Origin: Candidatus Obscuribacter sp.
GTDB taxonomy: Bacteria > Cyanobacteriota > Vampirovibrionia > Obscuribacterales > Obscuribacteraceae
Direction of reading: 5' to 3'
DNA length: 64,000 nucleotides
Assembly (NCBI GenBank): GCA_021772095.1
Contig: JADYXR010000128.1
Location: 142,251 to 206,250 of the forward strand
Position 1 is the stretch's first letter; each line of letters opens with the position of its first letter. The notes beneath the pieces are model-generated. The model was not told where the DNA came from, searched no databases, and saw only the letters and a program-made list of their open reading frames with translations. Positions 24,792-33,069 of the stretch are shown one piece after another. The position numbers and the translations under genes are program-made.

Positions 24792-26636
24792 TTATTTACC
24801 TGGGGCGCGATCGGCCACTTTCTTGCCGTTGACGGTGCTATTAATCCAGCGATACCGAGGGTCTTCAGAAACTCGATAATAAACGGCTTCCGTCATTTTC
24901 ACATCGTCCAACAAAATGTTATTCGTGTGCACGTTAGCCATTTGAGACATCATCTTCCCGGTGAACGTGGTGCCATGAAATCCAATGTTAGAAAAAGCCC
25001 GTTTGGACTTTTCAAGCCGGTCGAACACGGCATTGTCCAACTTACACTCCTGGAATGTCAGTGATCTCAAATTCGGTATTTTCAAAATTTCTTCGATACC
25101 AACTCGAGAAATCTCAAATTCATCAAGAGCGAGAACCAACAACGCAGGAAACGTTTTTAGATACTTGAACGACCGCTCCGTTAAAAACTTGCCGCCCCAA
25201 GCGAACTCGCGAAGTGCCTTGCACTGTGACAAGTGTGCAAGACTGCTGTCCTCCAGGTCATCGCAGTCGTTCATTCTGAGAACCGTCAGTCCTTTTAAGT
25301 CGGCTATTGCCTGCAACCCGTCATCGCTAGCCGGAGTAGAATGCATGCTGAGGTAATTGATTTTCGAATTCTTCAGAGCGCGCAGCCCTGTTCCATCACA
25401 GTTGCTGTCACCGAGATCTAGATGTTCCAATCGTGGATACTTCACTAGCTGTTTGAGATCTTCGTCCGTAGTGGCCTGGTAAGCTTCGCATGTAATAGTT
25501 CCGTCTTTCTCTTCTTTAATATCTATCTTTTTAAAAGTGGTGAGTGTATCGTCGAACTCCATCGGAGGCTCTGGTTTTTGCACTACCAGGAGACTCTGTA
25601 CCTGGGGAACAAGCAAGCAAATAGCGAAACCAACAATTACCAACACAGCACCAATCGTAAGCGTTCCCGTCGCTAAGTTTTTCCTGGATAAAGTGGCCGT
25701 CATGGCACTAAAATCTGTGACCGAACCAAGAGCCTTCTGAATGCCGCTCCGACTGCGCGATTCAAGAAACTGTTCGCGGTCCAAACGGATGATCTCCGCT
25801 TCCATTTTTTCCAAATCGTCCAACAATTCACCAAAGGATTGATATCGATCTTCAGGCAGTTTATTCAAACACGTCGCCACAATCTCTTCCAACAACTGGG
25901 GAAATTCGTGCTGAAGCCGCTTGCTCAAGCGCTCCGGCTGTACGCTTTGATGCATCATCAATGTGTACACTGCCGTGTCGCCAATGAATGGAGTGCTGCC
26001 AGTCAATACCTCAAACATCAAGCATCCCATCGAATAAATATCAGATCGCTCGTCGCCGGCGAGTCCCTGCCCTTGCTCAGGTGACATGTAGAACGGCGAG
26101 CCGATGGCGCTGCCAGCTGCGGTAAGGCGCGCGTCCCGGTCGGTTAATCGAGCCAAGCCAAAATCGACAATGCGAGCAGAAACCGAGTGATCGTCATTGG
26201 GCACCATGATCACATTAGCCGGTTTCAAATCACGATGGATAACGCCATGATTGTGCGAGCTATGCATGCCGCGACTAATTTGTTGAAAGATCTGGACTGC
26301 AAAAAGAGGTTCAAGAGCACCGTCATCAAGCAGCATCCGAGCCAGGCTTGAGCCCTCCAGCCGTTCCATGATCAAGTATGGAATATTTGTCTCAGTAACA
26401 CCAAAGTCGAGAACTGACACAATATTTTCGTGTCGTAACCGACCAGACAAAATTCCTTCTTGCTGAAACCTGATTGATTCTTCATCGCTCAGATTAGCAT
26501 TGAGAATTTTAATTGCAACGTATTTGTCGAGCGTTTTATCCATCGCCAAAATTACTGTGCCAATGCCGCCTTTACCGAGTTCTTCAACGAACTCGTATCG
26601 ACTGGCAATGACTTTCGATTTCCAGAACTCTTCCAT
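24792..26636 (-). CDS. Ser/Thr protein kinase with membrane helix and leucine-rich-repeat outer domain
   Basis: A 614-residue fusion. Residues ~14-275 form a complete Hanks-type kinase: Gly loop at 21-26, VAIK with Lys43, HRDLKPAN with Asp136, DFG at 158-160, SPEQ and RSDIYSMGC. A hydrophobic helix follows (about 326-346). Residues ~380-590 contain leucine-rich repeats (YPRLEHLDLGDSNCDGTGL, LKGLTVLRMNDCDDLEDSSL) and lie outside the cell membrane. This is the layout of a receptor kinase that senses an envelope or external ligand. All catalytic residues are intact, so it should be active. It follows a GT-C gene by 22 bases on the same strand. Confidence 0.88.
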   Translation of the reverse strand: MEEFWKSKVIASRYEFVEELGKGGIGTVILAMDKTLDKYVAIKILNANLSDEESIRFQQEGILSGRLRHENIVSVLDFGVTETNIPYLIMERLEGSSLARMLLDDGALEPLFAVQIFQQISRGMHSSHNHGVIHRDLKPANVIMVPNDDHSVSARIVDFGLARLTDRDARLTAAGSAIGSPFYMSPEQGQGLAGDERSDIYSMGCLMFEVLTGSTPFIGDTAVYTLMMHQSVQPERLSKRLQHEFPQLLEEIVATCLNKLPEDRYQSFGELLDDLEKMEAEIIRLDREQFLESRSRSGIQKALGSVTDFSAMTATLSRKNLATGTLTIGAVLVIVGFAICLLVPQVQSLLVVQKPEPPMEFDDTLTTFKKIDIKEEKDGTITCEAYQATTDEDLKQLVKYPRLEHLDLGDSNCDGTGLRALKNSKINYLSMHSTPASDDGLQAIADLKGLTVLRMNDCDDLEDSSLAHLSQCKALREFAWGGKFLTERSFKYLKTFPALLVLALDEFEISRVGIEEILKIPNLRSLTFQECKLDNAVFDRLEKSKRAFSNIGFHGTTFTGKMMSQMANVHTNNILLDDVKMTEAVYYRVSEDPRYRWINSTVNGKKVADRAPGK

Positions 26637-26658
26637 TCTAATTGACGAAAGTCCGCAT

Positions 26659-28356
26659 TTATTTCTGCCGGTATAAACTCAGAGTGCTGCCGTCTGGCAT
26701 AACTTTCTCGCCCTTGAAGACAAATCGGTTGCCCGCGGTTATGAACGAAATAAGCTTATCGAAATTGGCTCTGCTGACCGGATCATTAAATCTGAATCCT
26801 TGCTCACCGTTTTTAATCAGATACCACTGGTAGTGCAGCGTTTCTTCTGCGTCAAACTTAGATGAATCACCGGCAGCCGACCAGGAACGCGAAGTTGTCG
26901 GATGGACTTTGAACTTTCCTTGACGCCCGAAGTATTCAAAAGCGTGAACGTTCAATTGCTGAGTACTCGGCAAAACATTGAGCCAGACGGGCTTATCACC
27001 GTCGATTTCCTTGACCTTGGATAGTGCCCACATGATGCCCCAATCTTCGTCAGGACATGGATGCTCAAAACGCTCTTTCGTTTTCTCTGATACCGGATGC
27101 AGTGCGAGCGTTCTTATCATATCCAACGCAGGCAAAGTTGACAGCGGAAACGGATAGAAGTTTATAGCGACATAACCAAGCACGCCGCCTATGAGAACCA
27201 AGGCTGCCAGACCACGTCCAAGCAGAGGACGAAGAATCGATGCAATGTTTCTTTGCTCCGACTCCGGCCCGTGGCAACGACAAAGAGCAGCAATTTCACA
27301 ACCGCTGTAAGCAGCGAACAAAAGTAACGCCGGAATGAAATAGCGCGGCAGCGCGAACTGCCAGGTCAATGTACTGAGGAACAGCACGCCCGAAACCATT
27401 GATACCGGTAACAGTGCCAGCTGTCTATGCGTATGCCCGGAAGAAAACACGATAGCCGCAACGCCAAACAGAAGAAGAAACGGCGTCGCCATCTCTGGAA
27501 GAAACGAAAAATAGCTCAGAGCATTGTTGACGAATACTTCTGACACTTGCTTATTGCCCAATGAAACTTGTATCTCTGCGGCAACTTTTTTGATCGTCGG
27601 AGCGCTTACGATAAGCCACGGCACAAGCGTCGCTCCTGCAGCCAACCCTGAAGCGACCAGCAGGCCAAACTGTTTCATTCGACGTTCTTTGAGCGCCAAT
27701 AAAGCATAGTAAGCGAATGGCAGTAATAAGAACGCGGCACAAGCTTGTTTCGTCAATAAGGCGCAGGCCGTGGCTGCAGCAAGCCCCAACGATCGTTTCA
27801 AGTCCGGCTTTTCCTGCCACGCGGCCAGCGCCCAGAGTGCCAATGTCGTCATCGACATGACGGCAAAATCGAGCATGCTCTTATGACTTTCGACGGTCAC
27901 TTCCGGATATAAGTTAACTACGACGACGGAAAAAATCGCAGCCAATTTATCTTTGGTGAGCTTGTAGACAAGTCCATAGGCGCTGACGTTTAAAACAGTG
28001 AGATAAAAAACTTTCATCAGTGAATCGGTCCAGAGACCGGTCCCGACAACTGTTTTAACAAGCCCGGCGATCACGTATGTAAGTGGTGGATAAAAACAAT
28101 TGACCGTTAGCAACTGATGCCACCAGCTCAGCTGAAACGGATGCGGATGACGAAACAACTCCTGGTACGAAAGCCCATTCAGCAAGTGCCCGGCAGCATC
28201 CCAACTCGGCATATTGTGATCGAAAACGCACCAGAGCGCCAGCGCACCGCCGGCAATACCAAGTACAACAGGGAGCAGAAAATTGTTTTGCTTTGCATCC
28301 GAAGTGTTTGCTTCAATTGGCGGAGCAAGCTTTTCAGATCGCAACGAAGCCGTCAT
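26659..28356 (-). CDS. GT-C-type (GT39/PMT-like) membrane glycosyltransferase
   Basis: A 565-residue protein with about eleven to twelve helices. The first outer loop has NMPSWDAAGHLLNGL (Asp53) and the next has CFYPPLTYVIAGL, both typical of the ArnT/PMT_2 group that transfers sugars from polyprenyl phosphate. The C-terminal ~130 residues are soluble (HPCPDEDWGIMWALSKV) and outside. The kinase-LRR gene lies directly downstream and is probably cotranscribed. Sugar and acceptor are unknown. Confidence 0.72.
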   Translation of the reverse strand: MTASLRSEKLAPPIEANTSDAKQNNFLLPVVLGIAGGALALWCVFDHNMPSWDAAGHLLNGLSYQELFRHPHPFQLSWWHQLLTVNCFYPPLTYVIAGLVKTVVGTGLWTDSLMKVFYLTVLNVSAYGLVYKLTKDKLAAIFSVVVVNLYPEVTVESHKSMLDFAVMSMTTLALWALAAWQEKPDLKRSLGLAAATACALLTKQACAAFLLLPFAYYALLALKERRMKQFGLLVASGLAAGATLVPWLIVSAPTIKKVAAEIQVSLGNKQVSEVFVNNALSYFSFLPEMATPFLLLFGVAAIVFSSGHTHRQLALLPVSMVSGVLFLSTLTWQFALPRYFIPALLLFAAYSGCEIAALCRCHGPESEQRNIASILRPLLGRGLAALVLIGGVLGYVAINFYPFPLSTLPALDMIRTLALHPVSEKTKERFEHPCPDEDWGIMWALSKVKEIDGDKPVWLNVLPSTQQLNVHAFEYFGRQGKFKVHPTTSRSWSAAGDSSKFDAEETLHYQWYLIKNGEQGFRFNDPVSRANFDKLISFITAGNRFVFKGEKVMPDGSTLSLYRQK

Positions 28357-28660
28357 ATGTAGTCGTTCCGTTCGCTGGGTTCACGCAATTTACTCCACTG
28401 ACACAGCGGGCTAATCGCGCGTTCATTATATGACAGGAAGTCATGAGGGTATTTGAACAGAAATTCATTTTGCCCTTTGTCAGAAATTTTTGTCAGGGTG
28501 GATGGTCAGAAAAACTGTCCGAAATTATGACCGATGGCCTGCCCCCTGCGCGATGACCCAGACAGACTCGCGTCATGCTCTCAACGCCAACGTCGTGGAA
28601 ACCGAACGACGCTTCTGTTTCGAAACTGTGACGCGCGTCCACAGTTCTGACCGCCGCACC
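28357..28660. other. 304-base intergenic region with repeat copy F
   Basis: Lies between the start of the GT-C gene and the end of the large HEAT gene, both on the minus strand. Apart from the repeat at 28479-28531 nothing distinct is seen. The promoter of the GT-C/kinase unit should lie here. Confidence 0.45.
28479..28531. repeat. copy F of the 27-bp repeat with accessory unit
   Basis: The palindrome is at 28505-28531 (GTCAGAAAAACTGTCC…ATTATGAC). GTCAGAAATTTTTGTCAG at 28479-28496 precedes it, matching the unit before copy B at 17 of 18 positions. Confidence 0.7.
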
Positions 28661-31600
28661 TCAGTGCGATTGACTTTGAAGAGTTTTCAAAGCCTCTTCC
28701 TCGTCAGGCAAAATGAACTGCGCAACTTCAGCAATATATGAGGATGAATCCCGGCGAAACGCTTCCAGACGTTCCAATCGCTCAGCATTCCAACCGCGCA
28801 TTTCTCCGCACTGCGCCTCCAGGGCATACAAAGCAATTCTCCGCAGAACTTCGGAATCTTCATTTCTAAGAACTGCTTCCAACTCCACAATTCCATTGAA
28901 ATCAGGTCGCAGTGAGCCTAACAATTGCAAACCAATCTCCTGAAGTGCATCCGGATGCAACAACTTTTCCTCAACAAGATCACGCAACCACTGAGCCAAC
29001 TCAGGCCACGGCATGCTTTCCACGGCTAGCCTGGCGCGCAGTGTCAGTGTCAACGGGTCCTTTTCCAGTGTCGCTATTGTCGCGTAGGCTGCGGGCACGA
29101 GCGTGGAGCGCTGTGTTTCGAGAGCGGTTTCAACGCTCTCAATCAACATTCGTAAGTTCGATCGCTTTCGTATTACAGCTTCCACCGCTTTTGGCAAAGC
29201 GATTAGGGCCTTGTGCGGATAGAGGCGAAGCAAGGCTTCTGCTGCTCTTTTACACTCCTCCGGTGCCTCAGAACCAAGCCGTGCAATAACGGCATCGAGT
29301 AGCTCCATATCGGGGTCGGGCACAGGCATCGTGCAAAGCCGCTCCAGCGTTTTCAATCTCACGCGTGGCGCCTGGTGAGCCAAGCCACCAAGTAACAGAA
29401 CGGTTAACGCATGTTGACTCTGCTGCGAGAGTCGATGGGCCGGAGTTCTAATCGCTGTGTAAGCAACCGCGTCATCAGCGTCATTGACTGCCGTTTGTAA
29501 AATCGCCCACGTTTCTTTTTGCTCCAGATGATTCCAAAACGCTCGCAACAACGCGACGCGAACATCGCGATGAATATCCTCTTTCGCGATTGTGTTCAAC
29601 TCAGCGAGCGCTTGACCGGACTTGATGTCACCAAGCAAACGCACCACTTCTTTGAATACAGTTACCTGGTTTCGTGGAGCACGTTGAATAATCGCAAAAG
29701 CGTCTTCGGCGGGCATTTTCATAAGACAGCTACGCAACGAATAAATCGCCACAGAAGCAAGAGCCGGATCTTCTAATGCCCCTACCAGTAGTGGCACACC
29801 ATTTCCTTCGTCCAATTTCGCAATTGCAAGGATAGCCATTTGCGCCTCAGCTGGGCGATTCAGAAACCGAGTCAGATATTTAATTGGAAAGTCCGGAATT
29901 TTCGCAAGGTACTTAATCACGAAGAAGTTCTCATATCGCCGGCTCTCCAGCGTGCTCGACATCGAGTCCAACGCATCGGCGTATAATTTTTGTTGCCCTG
30001 AGGAGAGGTATACAGCCGAAAAATTCAGCATCGGCACCAATCGATTTTTTCCTAAATCAAACCTTCCTCTATGCGTTTTGGTGCCTAAATATGGTGACAG
30101 CAAATCCTGTCGATAGCGCGTCAAAAAATCGAAAACACTGCGCTTCGTTCCCCAGGACGCATCCTTGTGCAACATCGCTGGAACCAGCTCAGCAAGCCTT
30201 TCAAACGCATTCAATTTTAGAAGTTCAAATGCGCGTTCTGAAGTATGAGGAGCTCCTGCGTCTAAAACAATTGCTTGCACAAGACTGGTGATTTGCTTCG
30301 TTACTTCTAACCGACGTCCGAAGAGTCCCGCCGCCGTTAGAACGAACGTCTCATACTCTTTCTTATTCCATTGTTTCAGCACCGGAACGATTTGCGATTC
30401 GATCGACAACGCCTGCTCATCATTAATTCGCCAGGTCACCCGTGATGAGGCACTGGAACCTCGTTCTCGCCAGAACAATGCGACTTGCTTCGCCGACCAA
30501 TCCGGGTGAAACGGCATCATCGAAAGCAAAACACTTTCTATATAGTAAGCAGTCGATGCCGACAGATCCCTGGAATCAAGCGTGTCTTGAATAATCGTTG
30601 ACAAGTCGGTTAGATGATCAGTTTTAAAAATCACTGGCGGCAACTTGGAAAGAGATTCGAAGATCTTCTGTTTAATAGGGTCTTGCTCTTTCTTCCGCAG
30701 TTTGATTTCATCCAACACTGCCGACAATTCGCTTCTGTTATACGGCAAAGCCGCGATCAACGCAGACCAGGCCACACTTCTCAGTTGCGCATCAGGATCG
30801 CGCATATATGGTTTCAACATCTCGAGCGCTTCGCTCCATGGCAAAAACGCCGCGTACTGCATTCTAATCTGCGGATGAGCAGACAGAGATTCCATAGCGA
30901 GGTGGGCCCTCGCTTCGGTCACTCTGATATCGACCGGCAAATGTGCGAGAATCGCCTCCTCGATGACGCCATCACCCTCGGACCGCCAAACCGGCGCCAG
31001 CTGTTCGTATACGTGTCGACGTGCCACCACCGGTAGTTTCTTCAAAATTTTAACTATGCCCCAGGTGGGCGGATACTTTGCCATCAACGCAATCAGCAAA
31101 TCCTCGTCGCTGATTTTGGAGAAGGCCGAGAAAAAATCCAACGAAGTACGATCTTCTTGATCCACAGCCAGTCTTGCCATGTCGTCAGGAAAAGCCTTGA
31201 CTGCATTGACGGTTACGATTTGACTGATACTGCAAATGCGCAGCAACGACTCCATCAGTTCAATCGCGCCCGAGACTCGCGCTTTGACCAAGATGTTGAG
31301 CACCGACACGGCGTGCCATCTAACTCGAGGATCAAACTCCGGCGTTGAGTCAACCAGGGCGATTATGCGCTCTTGCGCGAACCCTTGGTGATTCCGAGAG
31401 AGCCGTCCCCATTCGATACTGGTGCAATCGGCTTCAACACCCGGCCAATGATTTCTGACAAAGTCGGAAGAGCCATATGGCAGCAATGCGGCAAATTCGT
31501 CAGATTCGGAATGCTCCAGACTTTTCAAAATCTGATCCACGACCGCAAATCGTCGTCTTTGGTTTAACTGCTTAATAAAGGATTTGCGAGTTATCTTTGC

Positions 31601-31969
31601 GGAAACGATGAAAGCTTTAAAAATTTCCTCATCGCTTCCATATATAGCGATCATTCTCCGCGCGATCGCGCGCAAGGTCTCTGACCGATCGCGGACGGAA
31701 TTGAGGATATTTGCGGTATCCCGGCTGCCATGACATGAGTTAAGCGCCAGGTAACGGTCGGCAAACTGCCCCTGCCGCAAACCTGACACCAGCGCTTTTG
31801 CCTTTTCGCCGTCACGATCCGCAATCAGGGCGACCCGCCCAAGCTCAACTACTGCACCGATTCGCTGTTTGTAGGTTGCACCCTCAACGAACTCACGAAA
31901 CCGTAGCAGTCCTCTGTCCGGCGGTAGCTTCAAGGCATCGCGCCAACGTGCCTGACCTCTCTCAAACAT
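28661..31969 (-). CDS. large HEAT-repeat protein
   Basis: A 1102-residue helical protein without signal peptide or membrane helix. HEAT-like helix pairs are clear in the C-terminal two thirds: DPDAQLRSVAWSALIAALP, NVLIFKEV-like helices near 850, HQAPRVRLKTLERLCTM and NEDSEVLRRIALYALEAQC. The N-terminal ~250 residues (ALLPYGSSDFVRNHWPGVEA) are more irregular and may be a separate domain that I cannot name. No catalytic motif is seen. AGGAG lies seven bases before the ATG. Likely a scaffold for protein interactions. No enzyme neighbour gives a clue to its partner. Confidence 0.7.
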   Translation of the reverse strand: MFERGQARWRDALKLPPDRGLLRFREFVEGATYKQRIGAVVELGRVALIADRDGEKAKALVSGLRQGQFADRYLALNSCHGSRDTANILNSVRDRSETLRAIARRMIAIYGSDEEIFKAFIVSAKITRKSFIKQLNQRRRFAVVDQILKSLEHSESDEFAALLPYGSSDFVRNHWPGVEADCTSIEWGRLSRNHQGFAQERIIALVDSTPEFDPRVRWHAVSVLNILVKARVSGAIELMESLLRICSISQIVTVNAVKAFPDDMARLAVDQEDRTSLDFFSAFSKISDEDLLIALMAKYPPTWGIVKILKKLPVVARRHVYEQLAPVWRSEGDGVIEEAILAHLPVDIRVTEARAHLAMESLSAHPQIRMQYAAFLPWSEALEMLKPYMRDPDAQLRSVAWSALIAALPYNRSELSAVLDEIKLRKKEQDPIKQKIFESLSKLPPVIFKTDHLTDLSTIIQDTLDSRDLSASTAYYIESVLLSMMPFHPDWSAKQVALFWRERGSSASSRVTWRINDEQALSIESQIVPVLKQWNKKEYETFVLTAAGLFGRRLEVTKQITSLVQAIVLDAGAPHTSERAFELLKLNAFERLAELVPAMLHKDASWGTKRSVFDFLTRYRQDLLSPYLGTKTHRGRFDLGKNRLVPMLNFSAVYLSSGQQKLYADALDSMSSTLESRRYENFFVIKYLAKIPDFPIKYLTRFLNRPAEAQMAILAIAKLDEGNGVPLLVGALEDPALASVAIYSLRSCLMKMPAEDAFAIIQRAPRNQVTVFKEVVRLLGDIKSGQALAELNTIAKEDIHRDVRVALLRAFWNHLEQKETWAILQTAVNDADDAVAYTAIRTPAHRLSQQSQHALTVLLLGGLAHQAPRVRLKTLERLCTMPVPDPDMELLDAVIARLGSEAPEECKRAAEALLRLYPHKALIALPKAVEAVIRKRSNLRMLIESVETALETQRSTLVPAAYATIATLEKDPLTLTLRARLAVESMPWPELAQWLRDLVEEKLLHPDALQEIGLQLLGSLRPDFNGIVELEAVLRNEDSEVLRRIALYALEAQCGEMRGWNAERLERLEAFRRDSSSYIAEVAQFILPDEEEALKTLQSQSH

Positions 31970-32022
31970 CCAAGTACTCCTATCCCTAACTTCAGGAAGA
32001 TATACCCAGAGTGATCCTCGCT

Positions 32023-32056
32023 GAGATCTGACGCCGATCGTGGTCCGAGATCTGAC
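32023..32056. repeat. 24-bp-spaced direct repeat upstream of cysD
   Basis: GAGATCTGAC occurs at 32023-32032 and 32047-32056. The second copy, preceded by GGTCC, resembles one half of the 27-bp repeat family (compare GGTCCGAAAATCTGAC in copy A). Confidence 0.4.
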
Positions 32057-32097
32057 AATATCTGCTTAGGTTTACCTTTGTGAATGAAGACTAATCG

Positions 32098-32188
32098 CCT
32101 GAAGACCGCCGAAAAGCGGCTATTTCAGGCTTCCTTATTACAACCTGATACGTGCTTCAAGTAAGCACTTGGCACGCTCCTGTATAAT
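32098..32188 (+). promoter_or_regulatory. cysD promoter region with two inverted repeats
   Basis: A nested hairpin (CCTGAA…CCGC/GCGG…TTTCAGG) lies at 32098-32129. GTGCTT/AAGCAC with a five-base spacer lies at 32152-32168. A perfect TATAAT follows at 32183-32188, about 67 bases before the cysD ATG. The inverted repeat falls at the -35 position, as expected for an operator; there is no consensus -35 box. Confidence 0.45.
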
Positions 32189-32254
32189 TCGACCGTTCCT
32201 GAACTACTACCAGATAACGCCGCCCCCCACTGCGTTTATGACTTGGATAACCAG

Positions 32255-33061
32255 ATGAGCTCCTATTTAGATTGGCTTGAGAATGAAAGCGTTTTCATAA
32301 TCCGAGAAGCTTTCAATAAAACTAAAAATCTGGCGCTGCTTTGGTCTATGGGCAAAGACTCGACCGTTTTGCTCCATTTGATTCGCAAAGCCTTCGTCGG
32401 ACAAGTGCCTATGACGCTAGTTCATATTGATACAAGTTACAAAATTCCCGAGATGATCACCTGGCGAGACGAGTTTGTCGCTCGCCATGGCTTGAAACTG
32501 ATCGTCGGGCAAAACACTCAAGCGCTGGCCGACGGCATGGGTCCTGACAAGGGACGTTTGAACTGCTGTGGTGCGCTAAAAACGCAAGCGCTTTTGGACA
32601 CGGTTAAAGAACACAAGCTTGGTGGACTGCTTCTCGGTATTCGTCGCGACGAAGAAGGTTCACGCGGAAAAGAGCGAGTGGTATCACCACGCTCCAGCAG
32701 CTCCGAATGGAGTTATAAGAATCAGCCCGCGGAAATCTGGCACTACTACAACTTGCACATGCCGGAAGAAATCCATGTTCGCGTCCATCCAATTTTGCAT
32801 TGGACTGAAACGGATATCTGGGATTACATCCGCCGCGAAGAATTAGAAATTATGCCGCTCTACTTCGGCAACGAAGAAGGCAACCGCTATCGCAGTCTCG
32901 GTTGTCACCCATGCACTTCCACAATCAAGTCATGTGCTGCGAACATCGACGAGATTATCGAAGAATTGAAAACGACTAAAACTACTGAACGAGCTGGTCG
33001 TGCTCAAGACCGCGAAGATACGTACGCAATGCAAAAACTGCGCAAAGATGGCTACATGTAA
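32255..33061 (+). CDS. cysD: sulfate adenylyltransferase subunit 2 (ATP sulfurylase small subunit)
   Basis: CysD, with the GTPase CysN, makes APS from ATP and sulfate. From the ATG at 32255 the product has 268 residues. The PP-loop SMGKDSTVLLHL begins at residue 31, followed by VHIDTSYKIPEM, LLGIRRDEEGSRGKERVVS and the C-terminal YRSLGCHPCT and RAGRAQD, all family signatures. A TTG four codons upstream is a less likely start. cysNC follows eight bases after the stop. It opens the PAPS-synthesis unit that feeds the sulfotransferases. Confidence 0.95.
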   Translation: MSSYLDWLENESVFIIREAFNKTKNLALLWSMGKDSTVLLHLIRKAFVGQVPMTLVHIDTSYKIPEMITWRDEFVARHGLKLIVGQNTQALADGMGPDKGRLNCCGALKTQALLDTVKEHKLGGLLLGIRRDEEGSRGKERVVSPRSSSSEWSYKNQPAEIWHYYNLHMPEEIHVRVHPILHWTETDIWDYIRREELEIMPLYFGNEEGNRYRSLGCHPCTSTIKSCAANIDEIIEELKTTKTTERAGRAQDREDTYAMQKLRKDGYM

Positions 33062-33069
33062 GGTGATCC

